Part shown: positions 15,479-24,642 of the stretch, piece after piece
Position numbering within the stretch: position 1 is the first letter of the stretch
How the letters are laid out: the number at the start of each line of letters is the position of its first letter
Assembly: GCA_963205495.1 (NCBI GenBank)
Contig: CAUJIN010000024.1
Span: 26,665 to 90,664, forward strand
Direction of reading: 5' to 3'
DNA from: Pseudomonadota bacterium
GTDB lineage: Bacteria > Pseudomonadota > Gammaproteobacteria > Xanthomonadales > Xanthomonadaceae
DNA length: 64,000 bases
Translations under genes and position numbers: made by a program
The notes under the pieces: model-generated
Database searches by the model: none
The model's input: the letters and a program-made list of their open reading frames with translations, nothing else
Told to the model about the DNA's origin: nothing

Positions 15479-16990
15479 ATGAGCTCACCCGCCACCCCTG
15501 CCCCCGGCACCCCGGTGCCGCCGCCCGCGTTCCCGCAAATGCTCGGCCATCCGCGCCCGCTGTGGATGCTGTTCATGACCGAATTCTGGGAGCGCTTCGC
15601 GTTCTACGGCATGCGCTGGGCGCTGGCGCTGTACATCGTGGCGCAGTTCTACGCCGGCGACAGCGCCGGCGAGGCCCCGGCCAGCCGGCTCTACGGCGCC
15701 TACCTGGCGCTGGTGTACGCGGCCGCGCTGTTCGGCGGCTACGTCGCCGACCGCGTGATCGGCTACCAGCGCTCCATCCTGCTCGGCGCGATCGTTATGG
15801 CCGCGGGCCTGTTCATGATCGTCCTGCCCAACGAACAGGTGTTCAAGCTGGGTCTGGCCACGATCATCGCCGGCAACGGCCTGTTCAAGCCGAACATCTC
15901 GACCATGGTCGGCAAGCTGTACGCCACCGGCGACGAGCGCCGCGATTCGGGGTTCACCCTGTTCTACATGGGCATCAACGCCGGCGCCCTGGTCGCGCCG
16001 ATCCTGACCGGCTGGCTGGCCGAGCGCATGTTCGGCGGCTCGCCCGACATGCCGGCGTACAAGGTGGTGTTCATCGCCTCGGGCATCGGCATGCTGATCA
16101 GCCTGGTGTGGTTCTGGTTCGGGCGCGCGCAGCTGCAGGGCATCGGCCGTCCGGTCGAGGGCGCCGGGGGAGCCCAGCGGGTGGTGTACACGCTGCTGGG
16201 CACGCTGGCCTCGATCCCGGTGATCTATTTCCTGCTCGCCATCGACGCCAGCCAGCTGCAGTGGCTCCTGACCGCGCTGTTCGTGGCGCTGTGCGTGCTG
16301 ATCCTGCGCGAAGGCTTCCGCGACGGCGCGGTGCGGCGCGACATGGCCATCGCGATGCTGATCATCTTCGCCTTCAACGTGCTGTTCTGGATCTTCTTCG
16401 AACAGGCCGGCAGCTCGTTCAACTTCCTCGCCCAGAACATCGTCAACCGCGATTTCGGCGGCTGGATCTTCCCGGTCGGCTGGTTCCAGTCGGTCAACTC
16501 GCTGGCGATCATCACCCTGGCGCCGGTCATCGCGTGGATCTGGGTGAAGCTGGGCCGGCACAACCCGTCGATCCCGCGCAAGTTCGGCCTCGGCATCATC
16601 TTCAACGGCCTGGCCTTCCTGCTGCTGATGTTCGCGCTGTCCAGTCTGGTCGATCCGCAGAGCCTCAAGATCCCGTTCTGGACGCTGTTCATGGTCTACG
16701 TGATCCAGTCGGTCGGCGAGCTGTGCCTGTCGCCGATCGGCCTGTCGATGGTCACCAAGCTCGCGCCGGTGCGCCTGGTCGGCTTCGGCATGGGCGGCTG
16801 GTTCCTCTCCACCGCGATCGGCAACAACCTCTCGGGCATCTTCGCCAGCCACGTCAGCGGCGAAGGCGGCATGAGCGTGGAATCGGCCCTGTCCGGCTAC
16901 ACCTTCGGCTTCTGGGTGCTGGTCGGCTCCGGCGTGTTCCTCTTCCTCATCGCCCCGCTCATCCAGAAACTCATGCACGGCGTAAAGTGA
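15479..16990 (+). CDS. POT family proton-dependent oligopeptide transporter
   Basis: A 503-residue inner-membrane transporter with 12 or more hydrophobic helices. The POT signatures are the ExxER-like motif EFWERFAFYGMRW (about 35-47), the PTR2 motif FYMGINAGALVAP and NGLFKPNISTMVG. It imports di- and tripeptides with protons. The N-terminus is a Pro-rich cytoplasmic tail. It stands alone between engB and the GH109-like gene; hairpins follow its stop codon. Confidence 0.92.
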   Translation: MSSPATPAPGTPVPPPAFPQMLGHPRPLWMLFMTEFWERFAFYGMRWALALYIVAQFYAGDSAGEAPASRLYGAYLALVYAAALFGGYVADRVIGYQRSILLGAIVMAAGLFMIVLPNEQVFKLGLATIIAGNGLFKPNISTMVGKLYATGDERRDSGFTLFYMGINAGALVAPILTGWLAERMFGGSPDMPAYKVVFIASGIGMLISLVWFWFGRAQLQGIGRPVEGAGGAQRVVYTLLGTLASIPVIYFLLAIDASQLQWLLTALFVALCVLILREGFRDGAVRRDMAIAMLIIFAFNVLFWIFFEQAGSSFNFLAQNIVNRDFGGWIFPVGWFQSVNSLAIITLAPVIAWIWVKLGRHNPSIPRKFGLGIIFNGLAFLLLMFALSSLVDPQSLKIPFWTLFMVYVIQSVGELCLSPIGLSMVTKLAPVRLVGFGMGGWFLSTAIGNNLSGIFASHVSGEGGMSVESALSGYTFGFWVLVGSGVFLFLIAPLIQKLMHGVK

Positions 16991-17040
16991 GGGCAGGATG
17001 CCCTCATCCCGTGCAGGCCATGGATGGCCGGTGACACGGG
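16989..17040 (+). terminator. Paired hairpins after the peptide transporter
   Basis: A 7-bp hairpin (GAGGGCA, GGA, TGCCCTC at 16989-17005) overlaps the transporter stop. It is followed by a nested structure at 17008-17040 (outer CCCGTG/CACGGG, inner GGCCAT/ATGGCC). No T-tract follows, so Rho-independent termination is uncertain; it may be an mRNA-stabilising end or a leader for the next gene. Confidence 0.4.
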
Positions 17041-17176
17041 ATCCAGCAATCGCCAAGCGGTGGCCTCCGGGCCGCCGCTTTCGTTTTCTGGCCCGGTGCG
17101 ATAATCCAGCTCACCGCTATCCGGACGCCCCACCAGGAACCGCCGCGATTTCCTGCTCTCCTCCGCTTCGCTCGGC

Positions 17177-18496
17177 GTGGCCACTGCCCTGCCGTCCGCA
17201 TTCGCCAAGTCCCGCGGCGGCGACCGCCTGCGCGTGGCGATGATCGGCACCGGCCTGCGCGGGCAGTCGCCGCTGGGGCCGCTGCTGAGCCGCGACGACG
17301 TCGAGCTGGTGGCGATCTGCGACACCCAGCGCGTGATGCTCGACAAGGCGCAGGCCATCATCGAAAAGGCCGGCCGGCGCAGGCCGGAGGTATACGGCGG
17401 CGATGGCGACGTGAACGCCTGGAAGAAGCTCCTGGCGCGCAAGAACCTCGACGCGGTGTTCATCGTCACGCCCTGGGAGTGGCACGCGCCGCAGGCCATC
17501 GCCGCGATGGAGGCGAGGATCGCGGTCGCCTGCGAGGTCGTCGCGGGCATCACCCTGCAGGACCACTGGGACGTGCTGCGCGCCCAGCAGCGCACCGGCA
17601 CGCCCTACATGCTGCTGGAGAACGTCTGCTACCGCCGCGACGTGATGGCGGTGTTGCAGATGGTGCGCGCGGGGCTGTTCGGCGAGCTGGTGCACATGCA
17701 GGCCGGCTACCAGCATGACCTGCGCGGAGTGAAGTTCAATTCCGGCGACCCCTCCGAGCCCTACGGCAGCGGCGTGGAATTCGGCGCAAAGGGTTTTTCC
17801 GAAGCGCAGTGGCGCGCGCAGCATTCGATCGAGCGCAACGGAGAGCTCTACCCCAGCCACGGCATCGGCCCCTGCGCGATGTACGCCAACATCCACCGCG
17901 GCAACCGCTTCACCCACATCAACGCCTTCGCCAGCAAGGCGCGCGGCCTGCACGAGTACATCGTCAAGCACCCCAAGGGCGGCCCCGACCACCCCAATGC
18001 GAAGCTCTCGTTCGCGCTGGGCGACGTGGTCACCACCACGCTGCGCTGCGAGAACGGCGAGACCATCCTGCTGCAGCACGACACTTCCCTGCCGCGCCCC
18101 TACTCGCTCGGCTTCCGCGTGCAGGGCACCGACGGCTTGTGGATGGACGTGAACCGCTCGATCCACGTCGAGGGCACCAGCCCCGCGCACAAGTGGGAGG
18201 ACGCGCAGGGCTACTACGACCGCTACGACCATCCGCTCTGGAAGAACTACGCCGAACAGGCCGCCGGCGCCGGCCACGGCGGCATGGACTGGTTCGTGAT
18301 CCACGCCTTCATCGAGGCGCTCAAGGCGAACGAGCCGATGCCCATCGACATCTACGACGCGGTGGCCTGGAGCGCGATCACGACGTTGTCGGAGCAGTCG
18401 ATCCGGCAGGGCTACCAGACGCTCGAGTTCCCGGACTTCACCGAAGGCGGATGGAAGGACCGCAAGCCGATCTTCGCGCTCGACGGGCGCTACTGA
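17177..18496 (+). CDS. GH109-type glycosidase (Gfo/Idh/MocA fold), Tat signal upstream of the usable start
   Basis: From GTG 17177 the protein has 439 residues. Motifs match the NAD-dependent GH109 alpha-N-acetylgalactosaminidases: RVAMIGTGLRGQSPL (Rossmann loop), PWEWHAPQAI, LLENVCYRRDVMAVLQMVRAG, YQHDLRGVKFNSG, GELYPSHGIGP and AGAGHGGMDWFV. These enzymes cleave alpha-GalNAc by a redox mechanism using bound NAD. In the same frame just upstream, 17138-17176 encodes NRRDFLLSSASLG, a classical twin-arginine signal, but the codon where MNRRDF should start is AGG (17135-17137) and no other start exists before the stop at 17102. The secreted form may therefore not be made, unless this is a sequence error. 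Confidence 0.8.
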   Translation: MATALPSAFAKSRGGDRLRVAMIGTGLRGQSPLGPLLSRDDVELVAICDTQRVMLDKAQAIIEKAGRRRPEVYGGDGDVNAWKKLLARKNLDAVFIVTPWEWHAPQAIAAMEARIAVACEVVAGITLQDHWDVLRAQQRTGTPYMLLENVCYRRDVMAVLQMVRAGLFGELVHMQAGYQHDLRGVKFNSGDPSEPYGSGVEFGAKGFSEAQWRAQHSIERNGELYPSHGIGPCAMYANIHRGNRFTHINAFASKARGLHEYIVKHPKGGPDHPNAKLSFALGDVVTTTLRCENGETILLQHDTSLPRPYSLGFRVQGTDGLWMDVNRSIHVEGTSPAHKWEDAQGYYDRYDHPLWKNYAEQAAGAGHGGMDWFVIHAFIEALKANEPMPIDIYDAVAWSAITTLSEQSIRQGYQTLEFPDFTEGGWKDRKPIFALDGRY

Positions 18497-18954
18497 TCGT
18501 CGCCCTCGTCCGCCGGCTCGGGCGAGGGAGCCAGCGCGTCGAGGATGCGTACCAGCCAGCGCTGCTCCTCCTCGCTCAATCGCGCGAGCAGGCGGCGCTC
18601 GTGCTCGATGGCCATCGGCACGATCTTGTCGTGGACGCGCCGGCCGGCCGCGGTCAGGCGCAGGCGCGAGGCGCGCCGGTCCTCGCGCGCGGTGGCGCGA
18701 CGGACGAAGCCGCGCTCGATCAGCGCCGACAGTGCGCGGCTGACCGCCACCTTGTCCATCGCGGTGCGCTGCGCCACGTCGCGCGCGGCCAGATCGTCGT
18801 GTCGGCCCAGGATCGCCATCACCCGCCACTGCGTCACCGAGAGCCCGAAACGTTCCTCGTAGTCGGCGGCGATGGCCTGGCTGATGGTGTTGGACGCCAC
18901 CGACAGGCGATAGGGCAGGAAGCGGGCGAAATCGAGGGCGTGGTGCGGGGGCAT
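18490..18954 (-). CDS. MarR family regulator, probably of the tyrosine catabolic genes
   Basis: A 154-residue winged-helix protein starting at ATG 18954. The DNA-binding region includes LSVTQWRVMAILGRHDDLAARDVAQRTAMDKVAVSRALSAL and the wing VRRATAREDRRASRLRLTAAG. It is divergent from hppD with a perfect GTTTCA/TGAAAC palindrome between them, so it is probably the local repressor that responds to a tyrosine breakdown intermediate; the ligand is inferred. Its 3' end overlaps the GH109-like gene by seven bases (convergent). Confidence 0.88.
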   Translation of the reverse strand: MPPHHALDFARFLPYRLSVASNTISQAIAADYEERFGLSVTQWRVMAILGRHDDLAARDVAQRTAMDKVAVSRALSALIERGFVRRATAREDRRASRLRLTAAGRRVHDKIVPMAIEHERRLLARLSEEEQRWLVRILDALAPSPEPADEGDDQ

Positions 18955-18976
18955 GGTGCGCTGCCGATTGCAAATG

Positions 18977-18990
18977 GTTTCAGTTGAAAC
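18977..18990 (+). promoter_or_regulatory. Probable MarR operator in the hppD promoter
   Basis: A perfect palindrome GTTTCA-GT-TGAAAC lies 22 bases from the marR start and 55 bases from the hppD start. Its position between divergent genes suits control of both. The direct sequence support is the symmetry; binding is inference. Confidence 0.6.
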
Positions 18991-19045
18991 TATAAAGGCC
19001 GGCACTTGGCCGGACAATCTCGGCCGCGAACCCCAGGAGAGTCCC

Positions 19046-20143
19046 ATGAGCGCCCAGCCCGATGCCGGCATGACGCCGACCACCTTCGAAAATCCCATGG
19101 GCATCGACGGCTTCGAGTTCGTCGAGTATGCCGCACCGTCAGGCCAGTCCGGCCATCTGCACGACTACTTCAGGAAGCTCGGCTTCGTGCAGGTCGCCCG
19201 CCACAAGACCCGCCCGATCCACACCTACCGACAGGGCGACTGCACCTTCCTGATCAACGAGGACCCGGACTCCTTCGCTGCGCGCTTTGCGGCGCAGCAC
19301 GGCCCCTCGGCCTGCGGCTTTGCGATCCGCATCAACAAGCTGGCCGAATGGGCGCGGGTGCAGGCGCTCAAGAACGGCGCGGAATCCTTCGATGCCGCCG
19401 ACGAGCTGACCAAGGCCGTGGCTGCACCGGTCATCAAGGGCATCGGCGGCTGCATGCTGTATCTTGTGGACCGCTACGACGCCAAGGGCACGATCCACGA
19501 TCCCGACTACGAATACCTGCCGGGCGTGGATCTCATGCCCAAGGGCTTCGGCCTGACCTTCATCGACCACCTCACCCACAACCTCTACCAGGGCAACATG
19601 GCGAAGTGGTCGGACTACTACGAGCGCCTGTTCAACTTCCGCGAGATCCGCTACTTCGACATCAAGGGCGCCAAGACCGGCCTCTTGTCCAAGGCGATGA
19701 CCGCGCCCGACGGCATGGTGCGCATCCCGCTCAACGAATCCTCCGATCCCAAGAGCCAGATCAACGAGTACCTCGACGCCTACCACGGCGAAGGCATCCA
19801 GCACATCGCCTGCTTCACCGACGACATCTACACGACGGTGGAAAAGATGCGCGCCGCCGGCATCGAGTTCCTCGACACGCCCAACGCCTATTTCGACTAC
19901 GTCGACGAGCGCATCCCGAATCACGGCGAGGATCTGCCGCGGCTGCGCAGGAACAGCATCCTGATCGACGCCGATCCGGAAACGAAAAAGCGCCTGCTGC
20001 TGCAGATTTTCACCCAGAACGCGCTCGGGCCGATCTTCTTCGAGATCATCCAGCGCAAGGGCAACGAGGGCTTCGGCGAAGGCAACTTCCAGGCCCTGTT
20101 CGAATCGATCGAGCGCGACCAGATGAAGCGCGGCGTGCTGTGA
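19046..20143 (+). CDS. hppD: 4-hydroxyphenylpyruvate dioxygenase
   Basis: A 365-residue Fe(II) enzyme converting 4-hydroxyphenylpyruvate to homogentisate, the second step of tyrosine degradation. It has the two vicinal-oxygen-chelate halves. Iron ligands fall in FIDHLTHN (His), HIACFTDD (His) and [10 protein letters not shown] (Glu). The C-terminal gating helix region ([18 protein letters not shown]) is intact. AGGAGA precedes the ATG at 19046. It leads the plus-strand run hppD, hmgA, fumarylacetoacetase, isomerase. Confidence 0.97.
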   Translation: MSAQPDAGMTPTTFENPMGIDGFEFVEYAAPSGQSGHLHDYFRKLGFVQVARHKTRPIHTYRQGDCTFLINEDPDSFAARFAAQHGPSACGFAIRINKLAEWARVQALKNGAESFDAADELTKAVAAPVIKGIGGCMLYLVDRYDAKGTIHDPDYEYLPGVDLMPKGFGLTFIDHLTHNLYQGNMAKWSDYYERLFNFREIRYFDIKGAKTGLLSKAMTAPDGMVRIPLNESSDPKSQINEYLDAYHGEGIQHIACFTDDIYTTVEKMRAAGIEFLDTPNAYFDYVDERIPNHGEDLPRLRRNSILIDADPETKKRLLLQIFTQNALGPIFFEIIQRKGNEGFGEGNFQALFESIERDQMKRGVL

Positions 20144-20161
20144 TCGCGCAAGAGCATTCGT

Positions 20162-20290
20162 TCCCGTAGGGGTGGAGCCAGCTCCACCCCCTGCCGAGCA
20201 AGCTCGGCAGCTACAACCCGCAAGGGCGTTTTATCCCGTAGGGGTGGAGCCAGCTCCACCCCCTGCCGAGCAAGCTCGGCAGCTGCAACC
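20162..20290. repeat. Tandem pair of double-hairpin intergenic repeats
   Basis: A unit of about 56 bp occurs twice with a 72-bp period (20162 and 20234). Each unit folds into two perfect hairpins: GGGGTGGAGC/GCTCCACCCC with a two-base loop, then CTGCCGAGC/GCTCGGCAG with a two-base loop. The copies differ mainly at one base after the second hairpin (A or G). It lies between hppD and hmgA and could dampen or stabilise the shared transcript. Confidence 0.9.
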
Positions 20291-20321
20291 GGCTTGCTGC
20301 CGGAATACAAAGGCAATCTCC

Positions 20322-21620
20322 ATGGCGATCCACAGCAATGGCTACCAAACCGGATACGGCAACGAATTCGCCACCGAGGCCCTTCCCGGCGCGCTGCCGG
20401 TCGGGCGCAATTCCCCGCAGCGCGCGCCGCTGGGCCTCTACGCCGAACAGCTCACCGGCACCGCGTTCACCGCGCCGCGCCACGCCAACCGCCGCAGCTG
20501 GCTGTACCGGATCCGTCCGGCGGCCATGCACGGCAAGTTCGAGCCATTCGCGCAGCTCGCATTCCACGGCGATTTCGGCGCAGGGCCGGTGACGCCGGAA
20601 AAGCTGCGCTGGGATCCGCTGCCGCTGTCTGGCACCGGCACGGACTTCATCGAGGGCCTGTACACCGTGGCCGGCAACGGCGGCCCGGAAGCCGGCACGG
20701 GCGTGGGCATCCACCTGTATGCCGCCAACCGCGACATGGCCGGTCGCTGGTTCTGCAACGCCGACGGCGAGTTCCTGATCGTGCCGCAGCTGGGCCGGCT
20801 GCGCATCGAGACCGAGCTGGGCGTGCTGGAGGTCGAACCGCAGCAGATCGCGGTGATACCGCGCGGCATCCGCTATCGGGTGGCGCTGCCGGACGGGCAG
20901 GCGCGCGGCTATGTCTGCGAGAACTTCGGCGCCCTGTTCAAACTGCCCGACCTCGGCCCGATCGGCAGCAACGGCCTGGCCAATCCGCGCGATTTCGAAT
21001 ACCCCTGCGCCGCGTTCGAGGACGTGGAAGGCAAGTTCGAGCTTTTGACCAAGTTCCAGGGCCACCTGTGGCGCGCCGACATCGACCATTCACCGCTCGA
21101 CGTTGTGGCCTGGCACGGCAACTACGCGCCGTACCGCTACGACCTGCGCCGCTTCAACGTGATCGGCTCGATCAGCTACGACCATCCCGATCCGTCGATC
21201 TTCCTGGTGCTGCATTCGCCCAGCGACACGCCCGGCACCAGCAACGTCGATTTCGCGGTGTTCGCCCCGCGCATCCTCGCCATGCAGGACACCTTCCGTC
21301 CGCCCTGGTTCCACCGCAACATCGCCAGCGAGTTCATGGGGCTGGTGCACGGCATCTACGACGCCAAGGCGGAAGGTTTTGCCCCCGGCGGCTGCTCGCT
21401 GCACAACTGCATGACCGGTCACGGCCCGGACGCGGCCACCTTCGAGAAGGCCAGCGCGGCCGATACCGGCAGGCCGGACTACCTCACCGATACCATGGCG
21501 ATCATGTTCGAGACCCGCGCGGTGATCCGGCCGGTGGCGCAGGCGCTGGAATCGCCGCACCGCCAGAAGGACTATCCGGACTGCTGGATGGGCCTCAAGC
21601 GCAATTTCACCGGCGGCTGA
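20322..21620 (+). CDS. hmgA: Homogentisate 1,2-dioxygenase
   Basis: A 432-residue cupin-type iron dioxygenase that opens homogentisate to maleylacetoacetate. It has the family's [19 protein letters not shown] start, the [15 protein letters not shown] segment, and the iron-site region [18 protein letters not shown] followed by [15 protein letters not shown]. The ATG at 20322 is the family start. The gene is separated from hppD by the tandem hairpin repeats and followed 34 bases later by the hydrolase gene. Confidence 0.97.
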   Translation: MAIHSNGYQTGYGNEFATEALPGALPVGRNSPQRAPLGLYAEQLTGTAFTAPRHANRRSWLYRIRPAAMHGKFEPFAQLAFHGDFGAGPVTPEKLRWDPLPLSGTGTDFIEGLYTVAGNGGPEAGTGVGIHLYAANRDMAGRWFCNADGEFLIVPQLGRLRIETELGVLEVEPQQIAVIPRGIRYRVALPDGQARGYVCENFGALFKLPDLGPIGSNGLANPRDFEYPCAAFEDVEGKFELLTKFQGHLWRADIDHSPLDVVAWHGNYAPYRYDLRRFNVIGSISYDHPDPSIFLVLHSPSDTPGTSNVDFAVFAPRILAMQDTFRPPWFHRNIASEFMGLVHGIYDAKAEGFAPGGCSLHNCMTGHGPDAATFEKASAADTGRPDYLTDTMAIMFETRAVIRPVAQALESPHRQKDYPDCWMGLKRNFTGG

Positions 21621-21654
21621 GCCGCCCCGTTCCGATACCCGACGAGTCTTTCCG

Positions 21655-22647
21655 ATGAAACTTGCCTCGCTACGCACCGGCGGCCGTGACGGCACCCTGA
21701 TCGTGGTTTCGCGCGATCTTTCCCGCGCCGTGGCCGTGCCCGACATCGCCCCGACCCTGCAGTCCGCGCTCGACGACTGGGCGAACCTCTCCCCGCGCCT
21801 GGCCACGGTCGCCGAAGCCCTCGAAGCCGGCAACGTCGCCACGATCAACGGCATGGACGTGTTCGCCGTGGATCCGCAGGCGCTCGCCGCGCCGCTGCCG
21901 CGCGCCTACGAGTTCGTGGACGGCTCGGCCTACCTGCCGCACGTGGCGCGGGTACGCCGCGCGCGCGGCGCTCAGGTGCCGGAAACCTTCTACACCGACC
22001 CGCTGATGTACCAGGCCACCAGCGCCGGCTTTCTGGGTCCCCGCGATCCGGTGCGGGTGCCGAGCGAGGACATGGGTATCGACCTGGAGGCCGAGGTCAT
22101 TGTCGTCACCAACGACGTGCCGATGGGCGTCACGCCGGAAGCCGCCGCCGCGCATATCGTGCTGGTCGGACTGGTCAACGATGTCTCCCTGCGCAACCTG
22201 ATCCCGGCCGAACTGGCCAAAGGCTTCGGTTTCCTCCAGTCCAAGCCGCGCTCGGCGCTGTCCCCCGTGTTCGTCACTCCCGACGAGCTGGGCCAGGACT
22301 GGCGCGAGGCCAAGCTGCACCGCCCGCTGGTCACCCACATCAACGGCGCGTGGTTCGGCGCGCCCGAGGCCGGCGTGGACATGCAGTTCAGCTTCGCCCA
22401 GCTCGTGGCCCACGCCGCCCGCACCCGCCCGCTCACCGCCGGCACCCTCGTCGGCTCGGGCACCGTGGCCAACGAGGACACGTCGCTGGGCGCCTCCTGC
22501 TTTGCCGAGAAGCGCACCGTGGAAACCCTGGAAACCGGCGCTCCGATCACGCCCTTCATGAAGGACGGGGATACCGTGCGGATCGAGATGTTCGATCGCG
22601 AGGGAAACTCGATCTTCGGGGCGATCGAGCAGCGCATCGCGGTCTGA
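21655..22647 (+). CDS. Fumarylacetoacetate hydrolase family protein
   Basis: A 330-residue FAA-hydrolase-fold enzyme, the last step that splits fumarylacetoacetate to fumarate and acetoacetate. Metal and catalytic stretches are present: YTDPLMYQATSAGFLGP, MGIDLEAEVIVVTNDVP (two acidic ligands), LVNDVSLRNLIP, FLQSKPRSALSP and VGSGTVANED. This is the shorter two-domain type rather than the ~420-residue eukaryote-like form. Its place between hmgA and the maleylacetoacetate isomerase gene settles the role. Confidence 0.92.
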   Translation: MKLASLRTGGRDGTLIVVSRDLSRAVAVPDIAPTLQSALDDWANLSPRLATVAEALEAGNVATINGMDVFAVDPQALAAPLPRAYEFVDGSAYLPHVARVRRARGAQVPETFYTDPLMYQATSAGFLGPRDPVRVPSEDMGIDLEAEVIVVTNDVPMGVTPEAAAAHIVLVGLVNDVSLRNLIPAELAKGFGFLQSKPRSALSPVFVTPDELGQDWREAKLHRPLVTHINGAWFGAPEAGVDMQFSFAQLVAHAARTRPLTAGTLVGSGTVANEDTSLGASCFAEKRTVETLETGAPITPFMKDGDTVRIEMFDREGNSIFGAIEQRIAV

Positions 22648-22723
22648 GCGAGCGGCCCGAAACCGTCGCGCGGCGGCCGCAGTCGCGCTACCCTGCGCGA
22701 ACCGAATCCCGGAGATCGCAGCC

Positions 22724-23380
22724 ATGGTCGATCGCTTCCAGCTGTATGGCTACTGGCGTTCCAGCGCGGCCTATCGCGTCCGCATCGCGCTCAACCTCAA
22801 GGGCCTGGAGTACGAGCAGGTGCCGGTGCACCTGGCGCGAGACGGCGGCGAACAGCACCGCGCGGAGTTCCACGAGATCAGCCCGCAGGCCCAGGTGCCG
22901 GTGCTGCGCCACGGCGCGCGCCTGATCCGGCAATCCCTGGCCATCATCGAATACCTCGACGAACTGCACCCCGACCCGCCGCTGCTGCCCGCCGTCTCGC
23001 GCGATCGGGCGCGGGTCCGCGCCCTGGCGATGGCGGTGGCCTGCGACATCCACCCGATCAACAATCTGCGCGTGATGCAGTACCTGGAGCGCGAGCTGGG
23101 CGCGAACGAGGCCCAGCGCCTGGCCTGGATGCAGCACTGGATGGCGCTCGGGTTGGAGGGACTGGAAGCCCAGGTGGCCGATCATCCGTCCACCGGCGAC
23201 TTCTGCGAGGGCGACACACCGACCCTGGCCGACTGCTGCCTGGTGCCCCAGCTCTACAACGCGCGCCGCTTCGAGCTGGATCTTTCGCCGTGGCCGACCC
23301 TGCTGCGGATCGAGGCCAACTGCCGGATGCTGCCGGCCTTCCAGGACGCCGCGCCCGAAGCGCAGCCGGACGCGCCCTGA
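22724..23380 (+). CDS. maiA: Maleylacetoacetate isomerase
   Basis: A 218-residue zeta-class glutathione transferase that isomerises maleylacetoacetate to fumarylacetoacetate with glutathione. The active-site loop YWRSSAAYRVRIALNLKG (about 10-27) is diagnostic, and PQAQVPVL with QSLAIIEYLDE gives the glutathione site. It completes the homogentisate pathway set. It ends 22 bases from the convergent pilU stop. Confidence 0.96.
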   Translation: MVDRFQLYGYWRSSAAYRVRIALNLKGLEYEQVPVHLARDGGEQHRAEFHEISPQAQVPVLRHGARLIRQSLAIIEYLDELHPDPPLLPAVSRDRARVRALAMAVACDIHPINNLRVMQYLERELGANEAQRLAWMQHWMALGLEGLEAQVADHPSTGDFCEGDTPTLADCCLVPQLYNARRFELDLSPWPTLLRIEANCRMLPAFQDAAPEAQPDAP

Positions 23381-23402
23381 GACGCGCCAGCGTCGCGCCG
23401 AT

Positions 23403-24506
23403 TCAGGCGCTGAAGGTGTCGGCGTAGGGATCGTGCTCGCCGGTGCCGCCTTCCGACAGGCGGATCTTGAGCGCCAGGCCATCGCGCGAATCGGCCTTGC
23501 GCAGGGCTTCTTCCAGATCGATCTTGCCGTCCTTGTACATGCGGAAGAGATCCTGGTCGAAGGTCTGCATGCCTTCCTGCAGGGAGCGTTCCATCGCCTC
23601 CTTGATCTCGTGGACCTGGCCGCGCCGGATGATGTCGCGGATCAGCGGGGTGTTGATCAGGATTTCCGCCGCCGGCATGCGCTTGCCGTCCAGACCCACC
23701 ACCAGACGCTGGCTGATGACCGCCTTCAGATTGAGCGAGAGGTTCATCAGGATGTTCTTGTGCGCGGCCTCGGGGAAGAAGTTGAGGATGCGCTCCAGCG
23801 TCTGATCGGCGTTGTTGGAATGCAGGGTGGCCAGGCACAGGTGGCCGGTTTCGGCGAAGGCGATGGCCGCTTCCATCGTGACCTGGTCGAGGATCTCTCC
23901 GATCAGGATGACATCGGGCGCCTCGCGCATCGCATTCTTGAGCGCGTTGTGGAAGCCGTGGGTGTCCAGGCCCACCTCGCGCTGGTTGACGATGGACTTC
24001 TTGTGCCGGTGCAGGAACTCGATCGGGTCTTCCACCGTCAGGATATGGCCGGTGGTATTGGTGTTGCGGTGGTCGATCATCGCCGCGAGCGTCGTCGACT
24101 TGCCCGAGCCGGTGGAGCCGACCAGCAGCACCAGGCCGCGTGGCTCCATGATGATGTCCTGCAGCACCGCCGGCAGCTTGAGCTGCTCGATGCTCGGGAT
24201 CTCGCTCTTGATCGCGCGGATCACCATGCCGACCTCGCCGCGCTGCTTGAACACGTTGACGCGGAAACGCCCGGCATCCTTCACCGCGATCGCCATGTTC
24301 AGTTCAAGATCGCGCTCGAACTGCGGCACCTGGCCCTCGTCCATCAGCGAGTAGGCGATTTTCTTCACCATGCCGGCCGGAAGGCCGGTGTTGCCGAGCG
24401 GGTAGAGCTTGCCTTCGACCTTGATGTTCACCGGCGCGCCGGTCGTCAGGAACATGTCCGAGGCGTTCTTCTCGGTCATGAGCTTGAGGAAATAGCCGAT
24501 GTCCAT
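23403..24506 (-). CDS. pilU: PilT/PilU type IV pilus retraction ATPase
   Basis: A 367-residue hexameric secretion ATPase. Walker A is GSTGSGKST (130-138), the Asp box is TVEDPIEFLH and the His box is TGHLCLATLHSNNADQ. The C-terminal region and MDIGYFLKLM start fit PilU, the partner of PilT in pilus retraction. In the Walker B segment the usual GEIRDRETM reads GEILDQVTM (203-211): the catalytic Glu is kept but two arginines are replaced. No pilT lies next to it, unlike many relatives. Start ATG 24506 is chosen by homology. Confidence 0.9.
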   Translation of the reverse strand: MDIGYFLKLMTEKNASDMFLTTGAPVNIKVEGKLYPLGNTGLPAGMVKKIAYSLMDEGQVPQFERDLELNMAIAVKDAGRFRVNVFKQRGEVGMVIRAIKSEIPSIEQLKLPAVLQDIIMEPRGLVLLVGSTGSGKSTTLAAMIDHRNTNTTGHILTVEDPIEFLHRHKKSIVNQREVGLDTHGFHNALKNAMREAPDVILIGEILDQVTMEAAIAFAETGHLCLATLHSNNADQTLERILNFFPEAAHKNILMNLSLNLKAVISQRLVVGLDGKRMPAAEILINTPLIRDIIRRGQVHEIKEAMERSLQEGMQTFDQDLFRMYKDGKIDLEEALRKADSRDGLALKIRLSEGGTGEHDPYADTFSA

Positions 24507-24642
24507 GGAGGGTCCTTGAGTCTTCTCTTTTGAGGCAGGTCTTGCTGCACTGTGGCGGCTGGCGATTGCGGGAACCGCCTGCGGGACGCCAGAATGCCAC
24601 GCATCCGGGCCAACTTGCGATGCCCCCGACGGTTTGAATGAT

